A stretch of DNA of 64,000 nt from Rhizophlyctis rosea (Eukaryota > Chytridiomycota > Chytridiomycetes > Rhizophlyctidales > Rhizophlyctidaceae): positions 1 through 64,000 of the forward strand of contig JADGJC010000039.1 in the NCBI GenBank assembly GCA_027596075.1, written 5' to 3'. A program made the position numbers and the translations under genes. Positions 35,301 to 46,707 of this stretch are shown here, in pieces. The notes under the pieces are model-generated. The model ran no database searches, was not told the origin of the DNA, and saw only the letters and a program-made list of their open reading frames with translations. Position 1 is the stretch's first letter. Each line of letters opens with the position of its first letter.

Positions 35301-37684
35301 TGTATCAGCCACCCATCGGCTGAATTGATCTTTCTCATATCGTCGAAGTTCTTCATGGAAACTGGAAGCGATTTGTTGATAGGTAGTTTGGGTTCCTATC
35401 ACAGACTCCACGGTGGTCTCGGTTTCTTCGATCTAATGATTCTAATTATGAATAAAAACAGCGTCGAATGTTACCCTTTTCGGCTGTATATAACGTACCT
35501 TGCTAATCGTTTGCCGGGCCCAGAGTATACTGGCCACACTTGTTGGTAAGTTTCTGCCGAACTTATCCTGGTAGTGATCCACCTTTAGACTGTAAGCAAT
35601 GAAAGGATGCCAGTTTTGTTTACCTTCTGCTCGTCTGAACGCTCGCTAAGCTTCTTTTGCATTTCTCGGATTTCGGTCACCAGTTGGCCCAGCAAAGTCT
35701 CACGCTCCGAAGCTGTTGACAATATCACTTCAAATGCTGCTCCAACGGAATCTCATTGAACTAAAATTCCTCTTACCCAACTGTTTGGCAATGGTGGGAC
35801 GTTTGACCAATTGAGCGTAGCGTTGGAACTCTCTCAGGAGCTGAGCAGGCGAATTTTGAAGGGCTCCAAATATTGATCTGAGCTTGAACGCAACTCTCTG
35901 GTCCAAAGGCAACAGCGCTCTCTTATAAGCCTCGACTGCCGTCTGAGTCATATAAGTCAGTCCATTGGCCTCAACCACTGTCGAAACTTTTTGCTATACC
36001 TTCCACTCCCCCTGAGTATATTTACTGCAGTTCAAGGCACTAATATTGGCGAACACTCCAAGAGGGTCTTCAATTTGCAGCTCTCGCTGTTCCTCGGATG
36101 GAACAAGATGCGTAAGCACATCATGCGTTTCGCGCAGTTGGAAAATCTGCCAAAGCGTATCATCGTCGTAAGGTTACTCCAATACCCACTGTAAATAAGT
36201 CACCATACCTCTTTCAGGCGATTCGCAAACTCTCTGAGGCCTGCGGGCTCGATTTTCATTCCCTTCCAACTATGAGAACTATAATTCGGCCACAGTCGAA
36301 CAGTCAAAGTGATCAGTGTCGCTTCCCATCGGTCAAATAGTTGTACAGCGGCTTGGAGAGATTCCTTGATCTAAAGAAGATTATTGTCTTTGATCCAACT
36401 TTTTACAGAGGCACATGATGTTGAATTACCTTAGAGTATGGCACTATCATTATGTTAACGCCTGCAAAGTCATCCATGACGCGCCCTATGAATTGCGTCG
36501 TAATAGCCTCAACGAGATGGGTCATTCGTGGCTCAGGATAAGGAGGGTTATCAACCTGACGCCTATTTCAAAATAAGAGTCATGCACCATTTTTTGATGA
36601 ACAAAAACAAAAATCTTACCAAATCTCGTCCAGTATCCCTTGCACTTCATCTGCCAAATCGGCCACGTCCAGCAGGGGAGTTGAGCTTCAAACTTCAGGT
36701 TATCCATTGAACAGATGCAAAGTTGGAATGAGCGTGATCTGATACCTCAATTTCTCGAAGTCAGCCTTCACCGGCTGTAGAATTTCCCGAATACTGTCCG
36801 CTCTCAGTCTATCAGTCTGTTGATTGTGAGTGTTACTCAGGTTCCGAGTCGCATATATCATACCTTCGCTTCCGCCGTTCCAGCTACTTCATTCCAAAAA
36901 TCATATTCGTCATCAAACGTCTGAATGCCTCTGGAATCTGACTCTAAACTCAGTTTCTTAACAAATCATTGTGTTCATTCCTCTTAATAAACCTCTTACC
37001 TTTTGTGGCGCCACTGGGTGTCCTTCCCAATCTGAGGGAGCTGGCCAGGCCTGCGTCGAGATCGGATATCAAATTCTGTAGCTTGGGATTCAAACGCCAT
37101 ATTGGATTTCTATGAATTCACGGAACTGACTGGTTTATCTCTTGCGCGATCCAGAAGAATTGCAATTGAAAGTAGATAACATTACTTACTTCAATAGTAC
37201 GGGTGCGTAAACTCCATGCAGGGCAGCATACAGAGCAGCGGTTGGCCCTCCCCCAGCTGGATCACTCGAATCCTTCTCATCGATGACATCATTCCATATC
37301 ACAGGCTCAATTCTGATGCAGTTTATAGCTTCCGCATCTGTTGTTATAGGCACGGGCTTGATTTTTGAGAATGCCAGGCAGCGGAGAGGAGGGGGCTGTC
37401 GGAACGCGATGCTTTGCGAGGTTGTAAAGTAGGGCTGAGCGGCAGTCTGATACACATACAATTGCGTTGAGCATATTCACCATTGCTAAGTGTTCTCCGT
37501 TGTATACCACACCAACCTGGCCATCCCAACAAGCAAAAAGCAATGTTGTCGTTGGATCTTCCAAAAATTGACGCAGCTCATCATCGCTTTCTCCTTGATC
37601 GGTTGTTTCCTTATGAGGCTGGGAGTGATGCAGTGGTGCCAAGTGAAGTTTAATTGCGTTCTGGATCCAAACTCGTGCACTCAT
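23385..37684 (-). CDS. DYNC2H1: Cytoplasmic dynein-2 heavy chain (retrograde IFT motor)
   Basis: Motor subunit that carries intraflagellar transport trains from flagellar tip to base. Exons 5'-3': 37684-37460, 37395-37190, 37109-37000, 36943-36864, 36816-36746, 36685-36620, 36562-36430, 36370-36209, 36146-36000, 35942-35777, 35712-35624, 35582-35499, 35432-25937, 25875-25685, 25624-25378, 25317-25112, 25045-24907, 24846-24793, 24728-24574, 24501-24424, 24367-24287, 24219-23883, 23799-23603, 23528-23385. They sum to 4,287 codons with no phase conflict; the human protein is about the same length. Dynein-2 signatures include LKQVAHFYNTIDEQMLPSQQ. P-loops: AAA1 GPAGTGKTES (about residue 1693) with Walker B CFDEFNRLEE; AAA2 GPSGCGKS (about 1983); AAA3 GPEGAGKH (about 2293); AAA4 AGRPGVGRRS (about 2642). 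Stalk coiled coils and the C-terminal region (SMFGLPANID) are intact. Exon 13 is 9.5 kb without introns. Confidence 0.96.
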
Positions 37685-38014
37685 GTCGAAATGCGCGTGG
37701 GAAGGACGAGATCTGGAAAGGAGGACCGGGGTTAGAAAGCAGGATGGTTGGAACTTGTGGGCAAGTTCGTGTCGCATGTGCCACCAGGTGGCTTGGATGA
37801 TCACGTAATCAGAGCTTGTGGCATTCAAGGGTCCTCCGAAATGCTCTCCACACCACAGGAATCTCGTTCTGGACAATTTTCATAGGGCGTCAAACATAGC
37901 ACAGTATTAGCACCCTCATAGTTATTTTCAGATTTTATTGACCGTCTTCTGACTATTTTTCTCCGTTTTCATCTCTTATAACACTGGTTCTGACCACTCC
38001 GGCATTCACAAAGC
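37685..38014. promoter_or_regulatory. 330-bp divergent promoter, dynein-2 / ankyrin-RasGEF
   Basis: The start codons of the two genes face away from each other across 330 bp, so the promoters overlap or are shared. I could not identify a convincing RFX X-box, which might be expected upstream of a flagellar gene. The stretch near the RasGEF side is AT-rich. Confidence 0.6.
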
Positions 38015-41000
38015 ATGGCAAGCAAAGTTGGAGGTAAATGGAAACTCAAATGGGAGAAGGGCAAGTCTGAAAGGTAGTGCCTTCCATCGCTGTTGTCCGT
38101 CGATTCTTCAACTAAAAATGCGCTCTCATGCAGTAAAGTTAGCGAGTCTGCCAACACCTCCTCGGCATCCATTGGTATTGACCCAGTGCTGGTGTCCGCC
38201 ACTCGACCCCGGGCAAGTACCATAGACCGCCCTGTAGCAGAAGAAGTTTCTGTAGCACCTCCAGAGAAGTCGTTATTAGATGTTTGTCAGGTGAGAATTA
38301 TATGCTCCTTGTTGCTATTGTCCAGATCTTGCTCGATTGAAACGTACACTGACAATTCCTCAGTAGGATGGCGATCAGGAAGCAGTACGCCGATGTTGTC
38401 ACCAAAGGGCGGAGTTAATCTTTCAATGTGTCAATTCTCCAATGGATTCCTACGGCAATACAGCATTGCATCTTGCGGCAGCTCAGAACGATCTTACCAT
38501 CGCTAGCCTACTTCTGTTGAAGGGAGCAGATATCAATCAGGCAAATCGGAGCGGGGTAACGCCTATGGTTGTGGCCGTTAGGATGGGCCACAGTAGGTTA
38601 GTCAAAGTGATGCAAAAGCATGGGGGAATCATTCCTGCAACAGAGGATCGGTTGAGAACCAGCTTCGTCAGTCTAAACCAGCAGAGCAAAACCAGAATTG
38701 ATGAAGCCGACGTGCGGAAACGTGCGATGAGCTTGCCGGCAAGCCACGCCACGGGCATTACGCGACACCAATCGGCTGGAACCCCAGTCGCAAAAAGCGG
38801 GGCGCCAACACGAGAAGGAATCATAAGAGGCAACAGTCAGGCTACCATGCCCGCTGGTACAACTTCCCAAGCCACGTTACGAACCCTAGTTACGGCGGCG
38901 GTCGATGACGGTATAACCTTATCTCAGATGAGCCCGGTGGGCTCGACTGGAGAAATGGCAAATCTCGACGATACCCTACCTAAACGGCGTCTTCCAATAT
39001 ATAACGCAGCGTATCTTGGACTTGAGGTGGATAGTATAGATCATATTCCATCGGAAATCCTTAGCGCAACAGACGAAGCGAGTGCCACGTCTCTCATGAA
39101 AGCGGCCTATCGAGGGCATGTGAGAATCGTAGAGAAACTTCTCAAGCTTGGGGCAGATGCAAATGCGAGGGATGCAACGGGCTATACGGCGCTGACATGG
39201 GCCTCCTTGAACGGTCATGTAGAGGTCGTCAAAGTGCTTTTGCAGATGGGAAGGGCTAAACCAGATGGAGTCAGGGCTTCTGTATCATCGGCAGCTTCCG
39301 CGAGCAATGGCATTACTCCATTATCAGTGGCTGTATATCAAGGGCACGTTGAGGTTGTTGAGATCTTGCTGGATAACGGTGCGGATGTCAATTTGCGGAT
39401 TGGTCCAGGGAAGGGCAAGTCTCTGGTGATGATAGCGGCATGGACTCGCCGACAGCCCATGGTGCGGTTGTTGATCAAGCGGGGAGCAGTTGTCGATCCT
39501 GGTGTAAAGGAATGGTTGAGAGAAGGAGCAACTTGCTTGAAAAGGATGGGGTTAGATATGAATGCGTGGTTAGGTAGCGTGGCCGTCACGGATGCTCCAG
39601 CAACTGTTCCAAAAGGCATTATCGGTGTTGGAAGTACGGCAGCGGAGAGAAGCCGCAATAGCTCGTACCAAACGCAGTTGACGCAGACCGAGAGTGATGA
39701 AATAGCGGGGGTGGAGACCGCTATCGAGGAGGCGGTAGCGGAAGCTGGTCCGCAAGACCAGGTGCAGAATACAGAACCACAGGCAGATGTTGATGCTGGC
39801 TCCGCACCTATTGCACGACCAAGAAGGAACGTGGGGAGAAGACGTGGCAATGCTGGCTTCAGGCAGGGTCTCAATTTGGAGGTAGGCTTTCGTATCTATC
39901 AGCGGACAATGGAGGGAATTATCTAAATCTGCACGATACAGAAATTACTCGGGGCGAATCCAGAGCTTGTAGTTGATCTAACTGAGCGGTTGCCGGAAAT
40001 CGGAACGGAGCTTGACAGGCTGTACATTGTAGTGTTCCAATGCATTGTCCAGTTAGTCATGGCCGCGAACAACAACATAAAGCATCAATACATATTGATC
40101 TCCGCCAAAGCCATTCACCACGCTGGGGAGATAGTACGTGCAACCGAAGCAATCCAGCGCGCACATCCGTCCAAACCGGCGACAGCCTCACCTCCTGCGT
40201 CAAACCAAGCGACCAGCCAGTCAATCGCAGCACTACTATTCCGCAGCCCCGTTGATTCAAGATTCGCGGAATTGGCCGATGTCATCAACGTAGAGATGCC
40301 CAAGCAGCTTATGCTGACCACCAAGATTGCGGTGGGAGTTTGGCCGCCTCCACAGGCTCAATCCGAGATGATCAAAAGTGCTGCGAATTTGGCGAGAGCT
40401 TGTAAGACTTTGACAGATTTGGGAAACACGACCGGGTTCTATCCGGTGTTGGATAAGCCTTTGGAAGTCAGCGTACGTGTTACATGCAATTCTGCGAAGC
40501 ATATCATACTCGTTTGATAACCTTCACCGCAGTTTGTGCCATTTGAGGACTCCGCCTCTGCCGAGGCCCCTCCCCCAGCCGCAGAACCAGAAGGACTAGC
40601 AACGAATATCAGCTACAGCGAATACAAACGGCAAAATGATTTGAAAATCATCCAAATGATGTCCAAGCGTGTCGACCAACCTGATAGTTCCTCATCTCTC
40701 ACGGACGGTCTCGGCTCCGACGACCCCGACAAACAGTTCTTTGCAACGTTGGATGCTCAACTCCGTCAATTCGTCGCATCCGTCACCGAACTGAAACGCC
40801 TGCATAAAGAGCATTTGAAGCAGGAATACGACAACGCAACCAACAAGGTCAACGAGCGGGCTGATTCTCTGATGGAAGAAGTCAAATCTTTCGAGCTTCT
40901 CCATGATTTCCCAATGGACTTGACATTGAGTGCAGAAGATGGTTCGCGGCTTGTAAAAGCAGGCGTAAACCTTGGTCAACCAATCTATCCGGCTCTTCTA

Positions 41001-43198
41001 CGACCTTTGTGGCGAGCAGCATTCGATGAAGTCCAAAATACCGCCTATAATCTAATGTCGAAAGGCCGCCTAGCTTCCGGGTTCCTCCCGCATCCAACAG
41101 CATCTGATGAGATGCTTCAAGCGGCCCTACCGTGTGTCCGCGCGGTGAAGAAGTTAGTGACGTTGACGAAGGAAAGTACGAACAAGATCCGGGCAATCGC
41201 CAGTGAGGACCAGCGGAAGAAAGATGCATGGAGGAGGGAAGTCATGCAGAACGATCATGTGAAGAAGTTGTTCCAGATGTGGGAAAGTCAGGTTCTGCAA
41301 AAGGGGGTTGCGGGTGCGGGCGGGGAAGTCGGTGAGGAGGAGAAGCGAGTGTTGGAAGATGGCGACGAGGGGCTTTCGTTGGAAGTTGCTTCAGGGAAGA
41401 GGATTGTAAAAGGTGGGAGGTTGACGAAGCTGGTGGAAGTTATGACGTCGCATCTTGGAACAGGTGGGTGGCAAGCCCATATCCCAAATGTAGCTCGTTA
41501 CATATCACTCAGTATTCCAATTATAATCAATAGACATCGACTTCATGGCTGCATTTGTCATCACTCATCATTCCTTCACTACGTCACTGGAAATGGTGGA
41601 CGCATTGATGAAACGGTACGACATCACTCCGCCTTACGGGCTCACCAAACAGAAGTTCGATATGTTCATCCAAAAGAAGGTGTTTCCGGTACGACAGAGG
41701 TATGGTTTCGCTCATTATATTGTTACTTCAACCTGTTTCGTAATCCTTTTCTATACGCGTCTTCAGAGTTTGTCAAGTGCTAAGGTACTGGATGGATCAT
41801 CATTTCGAAGAGGACTTCTCAAGCCACCAGCCGTTACTTTTGAAAGTGCAAGACTTTCTGCAGCGCAAAGTTGACGACCCTGCGATGCGAACACAACTAC
41901 TGAACATGTTGACGGATAAGGTATATATCAACATTATTTTTTGCATACTTGCCTATCATCGACAGTAACTCATTACGTTTTCCACAATCATCAACAGTTG
42001 GAACATCCTTATCATGGGCCACCAGATCTTTTGCCGCCACCCTCCGACGCCTCGCCGCCCAAATCGTTGCTTCCCAAAGGCATATCCGACCTCTATGCGC
42101 ACCTCACGTCCGACGAGCGGGCTTTTTTTGACATAGATCCTTTGGAGATGGCACGGCAACTCACACTGGTGGAATTCGAGCATTTCCGGAACGTAACGCC
42201 TGTAGAATGCACGGATCAGATATGGGGAGACAAGCGCAAGAAAGAAGCTGCGGCTTTGGGGATCCCAATTTGGACTGGAGTGGGACATGCAACGGCGTTG
42301 GAAGAGATGATCAAGCATACTAACATCGTAAGTGAGCTTGTCACACTTATGAATTTGAATGTCAGCTGCAACTGACGATCTGCATATTGCGAACAGCTCA
42401 CGAGTTGGATATCAACCAATATAGTCAAATGGGATACGCTGAAAGCTAGAGTTTCTGCCCTGAAGTATTTCTGCCAATTCGCTGTGGTGAGGGCTCACAA
42501 TCAATTCCTGTGATATAGCGCCGCCTTTTTGATCTAATCATTCTCATCTTTGATGATCAGCATTGCCGCGAATTGAACAACTTCAACGGGATCACAGCTG
42601 TCAACGCCGCCATGTCTACCGCTGCGGTGAATCGCCTCCACAAAACTTGGGAGGTAAGAATACATATATTCTTTTACATTGTTCACGCTGCATGCTTAGA
42701 ACCATCCCCAGGCATTCATCGACAAACACCCCAAAATACACGAGGCGTACGAGGAAGTGGCAGATGTCGTCACTCCCAAAGGCCAGTATGCGAACTACCG
42801 GAAAGTTCTAAAAGACCTTCAACCACCAGCTATTCCCTTTTTAGGTTCGTCTCCCCAATCAATGAGGAATTAACATTTACATTACTATGTTTACTCACCA
42901 ACTGTACTGCTCATACACAGGCGTCTATCTCACGGACTTGACGTTCATTGAACTCGGCAACCCAGATTTCTTGCCAGACTCGCATTTCATAAACTTTGAA
43001 AAACGTCGCAAGGTTTATACGGTCATTAAAGACATCCAATCTTTCCAGCGGACGGCATACAGCATTACCCCTGTGCAGGGTATTTTGGACTTTTATCAGG
43101 GCTTGAGGATGGATCAACTCAAAGATGCGGATGCACTTTATGACTTGAGTTTGGTGGTGGAGCCGAGGGAGGAGAGTGATGATGAGGATGATATGTAG
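38015..43198 (+). CDS. Ras guanine-nucleotide exchange factor with N-terminal ankyrin repeats
   Basis: Activates Ras-family GTPases by catalysing GDP release. Twelve exons: 38015-38073, 38134-38290, 38367-39881, 39942-40472, 40533-41463, 41534-41699, 41767-41920, 41998-42327, 42397-42486, 42561-42653, 42712-42844, 42921-43198; 1,478 aa with every phase consistent. Ankyrin repeats lie at about residues 95-170 and 270-400 (GNTALHLAAAQNDLTIASLL; TSLMKAAYRGHVRIVEKLLK; GYTALTWASLNGHVEVVKVL; GITPLSVAVYQGHVEVVEIL). An unrecognised helical region follows (about 580-1040). RasGEF_N starts at GKRIVKGGRLTKLVEVMTSH and includes MKRYDITPP. The CDC25 domain shows ARQLTLVEFEHFRNVTPVEC, RVSALKYFCQFAVHCRELNN, VNRLHKTWEAF and AIPFLGVYLTDLTFIELGNP, the three conserved regions of the family. 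The C-terminus is acidic. It is divergent from the dynein-2 gene. Confidence 0.92.
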
Positions 43199-44751
43199 AA
43201 AAGAGCATCATTGGGACTAGGAGCAGAGTCGGATCAAAAGGGGTACCATCTAACGAGGACGACATGGGTATGTACTAGCACATCATCATTCTGAGTAATG
43301 TATATATTAGTGTGGGACTTGAGGAGCTCGCGACTTCAGAGTTCTTCAATTGAGTTTCTCATAATGGTATTGATTTTGGAGCTTCGAGCACAACGGATGG
43401 AACTGATACAACATTGAATGTTGAAACTCTTCGCTGCTGGAAACAGTGGGGGCCTGCGCCCTTCAATCAAAACGGGGAAGGAACATTTTTCTGTTCATAC
43501 ATAAAGTCTACAAATACTCACGGTGACACCAAACTTCGTACGCCAGGGTCCTTTGCACAATCCGAAGATCCGCGTACCTTCAGAACGACGCAATAGAATG
43601 CAACAACATGTTAGTCTTTGTTAGTAAACAAATGGTTGTTCTATCTTTCAATCGAGATGAATGTAGCATCACGCATTCGCTAAGAATTACCTGAAGAATT
43701 CTCCGAAGCTTTGATGCTACTCATCCGGCCACCGCGCAATCATCGACTACAACATTTCAACCTTGACTACCTTAGTTACCTTGCAGCATCTTCTTAGCTC
43801 AACATGGATGTGATGGGCTTCAGAAGTTTTGTCAGAAAGACAGCACCCCTCTCTTCCGAGCATTTGGCACTTTTGGGTTGAGCTTTACGCTAATACATGC
43901 ACATTATTGTTTGATACGGACTTTACGGTGCTGCAGATGCATTCCAAGCTCTTCATTATGAAGGGATTCTAATCAACGACGAACTCTGTTGATTAACATC
44001 GTTCGTCGAAGCTTTGACTGCCAAAGATGCGGATGTACAATGAATCTCGCATATCAGCGCCCTACCTGCCATGGGCTCTATTCTGAATTTGAAGCGCCAA
44101 GAGACTGCCAAGGGCTTGAAAGTGGAAGATACCTAAAAGGACCAGTCAGCAGGACGGGTACTAGTTGGTCTCTAACGGCGAGTGCCTGATTCATCGTCGG
44201 AAGCTATATGAGCACCAGTATTTCTCAAATGCCTAACCGACTTTCCCAAAATAAAACGTGTAGGCATCGGTCGAACTGGTCGACAGTTCAAAGGAAGTGG
44301 ATTCTTTCGCTTTTGGTTGAAAGCTTGCCACCGGCAGGAATCTTGGTCAGCACCATCTTTCAAGATAACACTTTTAGTGGCACAAATGACGGGGCAGCGT
44401 CTCCCACTCATTTGCCACCTGGCGTGTGGATGATGGATGTTCCCAACCGTGAGGGTTCACTGCTTTGGGAAACGATCTCGCTTCCCCCCAACTTCATGTG
44501 AAAGATGTTTATAAAAAAGTGTAAAAATGTGATCATTTCCATGGCATCTTCCAAAACCGTAAACACATCCGTTCTTCTCTCCCATTCACATTTGTTCCAC
44601 TATCCTCACGTCCCCCTGGGTTTTTGCCAATAGCCGAAGCCATCTCCCATTTCCTGATCCCTCTACCTCGACCGTGTTCGCATATACTTTTCGGACTATC
44701 GGCACTACACAAGATCAACTTTCCAACTCAGCTTCTAAATAGCCACCAATC
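43199..44751. other. 1.55-kb region without a recognised gene
   Basis: Begins with the probable 3' UTR of the RasGEF gene. Several short ATG frames exist (for example 44208-44501 on the plus strand), but none shows a domain, splice structure or composition that supports a call. The last few hundred bases may be the old promoter of the protoglobin remnant. Confidence 0.5.
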
Positions 44752-45750
44752 ATGTCCATCGATCAGATTGAACGCGACAAGCTTTGACTGGATATCCAGT
44801 ATCGATTTGCTTATGTCGCGAAGTTCATTGGTATGAATTCCATCGCCAGCGTCTCTCAAAGATTAGCAACAATCCCACTGCTTAAATGAACTGGCCTCTT
44901 CTTATCCGCCTTGCAGAATTCGGAGAGTTGGATATTGAGGCTCTGCACGCCTTGGCCCGCTAGTCTTGCCATTCGTTGCAACCATACTCGACAAGGTCTA
45001 CAAAAGCTCTTCCAATGTGATATCACCAAGAGCGTTTTCACGGAAAGAGATGAGGGCTACAAAGGCGACGTCGCAGCGGATTTAGCGTCGCTCACATTGG
45101 AGGATGAACAAATCAAGTTCAGGAAGGATTTCTAAAAGAAGTATGTGCTCGTGGAGCCCCTGAAGTATGTAACAGCAAACTGATAACTAAGGCGTCACTT
45201 GCGATTCCCCATATTATTAGCTATCTTGTTAAACTTGTAACGGGCAAATACAACGACGCGTTTATTACATACCTTGATTGTGAGTATCGGGCATGCAATT
45301 GAGCAACCACCACTGTACTACGGGCCAGATCTTTACCGCCCTTCTTACGCACCACCCAGACGTCGGTCGCATTCACACCACAACAGTATTCAAGAAGTCC
45401 AAAATCAACGTCGAGTACATCCACATCAACGCCCTCTTTGGCTATCCTCACGGCTTCCTTGCCACCGCCATTGACTCCCACCCAGACCTCCAAGAAGGTG
45501 ACGCAGCAAAGTTGAGAGTTCGGGTGCTAGCAGCGTCCTCTAAGCTGCTTAGGATTCAAAATAACTTGTTTGCAAAGTACTATGTGAAGGAGGGGGGGAG
45601 CTCTTGATGGCCAAAGTGGAGGAAGACAAAGTGAAGGCCGCACCTGCACCACCGCTTAGCGAGAAGCCTTTCAAAGCGGCAGAGCGGAGCAAGTCACTGG
45701 TTGCCAGGATTTGCATGTCATGGTTTGGGGCCAAAAAAACTGAGGAATGA
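44752..45750 (+). pseudogene. Protoglobin-family (haem sensor globin) pseudogene
   Basis: Protoglobins are single-domain haem proteins that bind O2, CO or NO. Conserved pieces appear in order: MSIDQIERDKL (44752), LDIQYRFAYVAKFIG, an exon from 44916 with FGELDIEALHALA, VATILDKVYK, KLFQCDITKSVFTERDEGYK, LASLTLEDEQIKFRKDF, then after an intron (donor 45140) LVKLVTGKYNDAFITYLD, and after another (acceptor near 45359) VGRIHT, INVEYIHINALFGY and LLRIQNNLFAKYYVKEGG. Lesions seen are a TGA at 44785-44787 inside the first exon, two frame changes near 44,955-44,962 and 45,002-45,006, a TAA at 45133-45135, and a further frame change at the G run near 45,590, after which an open tail ends MSWFGAKKTEE. 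With at least four independent defects, this is a decayed gene rather than a sequencing slip. Confidence 0.75.
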
Positions 45751-46285
45751 ACCTGATATAGTGATAGTAAGGACCAACATCTCGTGGTTGATGCGAATAG
45801 TAAGGTCCATGACGGGACTGTATACTATTTTGTAATTTTCTTGCGCAATACAAGACGGCTAACTATGAGCTTATACCATTTGAATGTAGTATTTTGCAAT
45901 GACCGAATCACTTTTGTCACTTTTCGTCGCTCGCAGCGGACTGGTTTTCGACGCGGGTCACTTCAGGGAGTTTGAACGCAGATACACAGCGTTGCAATTG
46001 TTGCTTCCCCATGTTTACTGAAAGCATACAAACATAGTCACTTAACCCAGATTGGCAGGGCTTATAAAAAACTCCGGAAGTTGTAGAAAATTTACGCATT
46101 TGGAAAGACTCGCCAGCAAGCTGCACCATGATCAACAAAACATTCTCATGTTCTCAAAGAACGAAAGGTGAATGGAAGGCAAGAAGCTGCTCCATACTTC
46201 AGCACGGTTTACCTATTTTACGCAAAGAAGAAAATTTCACTATGAAGAGGAGGCGAAAAAGTTTTTTGTATAGCGAAGAAAAAAG
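45751..46285. other. Intergenic region before the tRNA gene
   Basis: AT-rich, with short frames only. No feature is supported. Because the tRNA is on the minus strand, this is its downstream side; an A-rich stretch at 46275-46284 (T-rich on the minus strand) lies just after the tRNA 3' end and could serve as the Pol III terminator. Confidence 0.5.
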
Positions 46286-46368
46286 CGTCGGCAGCAGGGT
46301 TCGAACCTGCGAGGTCAAAGACCATTAGATTTCAAGTCTAACCCGGTGGACCACTACGGCATACCGAC
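46286..46368 (-). tRNA. tRNA-Ser (UGA anticodon)
   Basis: An 83-nt cloverleaf with the long variable arm typical of serine tRNAs. The acceptor stem pairs GTCGGTA with TGCCGAC, the anticodon stem TTAGA pairs with TCTAA around loop CTTGAAA, and the T arm is GCAGG-TTCGAAC-CCTGC. The variable arm GGTC-TTT-GACC forms a hairpin. The anticodon UGA is at 46332-46334 (minus strand) and reads UCA. No intron and no encoded CCA. A T-rich stretch follows on the minus strand. Confidence 0.95.
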
Positions 46369-46453
46369 GAGTTGAAAATTTGACAAACATTTCGGTATAT
46401 ATTGCCAAAATTAACAATGCATGCGTTGTATGGAGATGATGGGGTTTTGTCTC

Positions 46454-46496
46454 GAGGTTTGAAACCAAACCCGGTGGACCACTACGGCATACCGAC
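46454..46496 (-). pseudogene. tRNA-Ser fragment 1 (5' half)
   Basis: The minus strand reads GTCGGTATGCCGTAGTGGTC and on through CACCGGG, identical to the first 27 nt of the tRNA-Ser gene, then diverges to a short T/A hairpin and CCTCGAGAC. The anticodon stem and T arm are lost, so it cannot fold as a tRNA. Confidence 0.85.
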
Positions 46497-46511
46497 ATCT
46501 GATCGGGAGGA

Positions 46512-46528
46512 TCACTACGCCGTAGTGA
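46512..46528. repeat. Inverted repeat containing the tRNA D-arm sequence
   Basis: tcactacg and cgtagtga flank a single C, forming a near-perfect palindrome. One arm equals the CCGTAGTG part of the tRNA-Ser 5' half, so the element lies between two tRNA fragments as a head-to-head remnant. Confidence 0.6.
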
Positions 46529-46563
46529 CGCGTCGAAATTTGGGGTGGATGGTGTTTAGTCCC

Positions 46564-46606
46564 GAGGTCCGAAGTCTAACCCGGTGGACCACTACGGCAT
46601 ACTGAC
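46564..46606 (-). pseudogene. tRNA-Ser fragment 2 (5' half with deletion)
   Basis: The minus strand reads GTCAGTATGCCGTAGTGGTC followed by CACCGGGTTAGACTT, one substitution from the tRNA, then jumps to CGGACCTCGGGAC. The anticodon loop and most of the variable arm are missing. The sequence after the junction resembles that after fragment 1, so the two share an ancestor. Confidence 0.85.
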
Positions 46607-46670
46607 TGCGTGTTGAACTTTGGGCACATTTTCGAAGATCATAGTAAAAAACCACTGCAACCAGCAACGG

Positions 46671-46707
46671 AAGGTCGAAGGCCGTTGGACCATTACGGCA
46701 TACTCAC
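46671..46707 (-). pseudogene. tRNA-Ser fragment 3 (most decayed)
   Basis: The minus strand reads GTGAGTATGCCGTAATGGTC then CAACGGCC, with about four substitutions compared with the tRNA 5' half, followed by a degenerate GACCTT stretch. It is the most diverged copy of the cluster. Confidence 0.75.

Noticed and set aside
44208..44501. 97-codon ATG frame upstream of the protoglobin remnant
   Set aside because: No domain or splice context; composition is not distinct from intergenic sequence.
46454..46707. Three additional functional tRNA genes
   Set aside because: All three lack the anticodon stem and T arm, so no cloverleaf can form.
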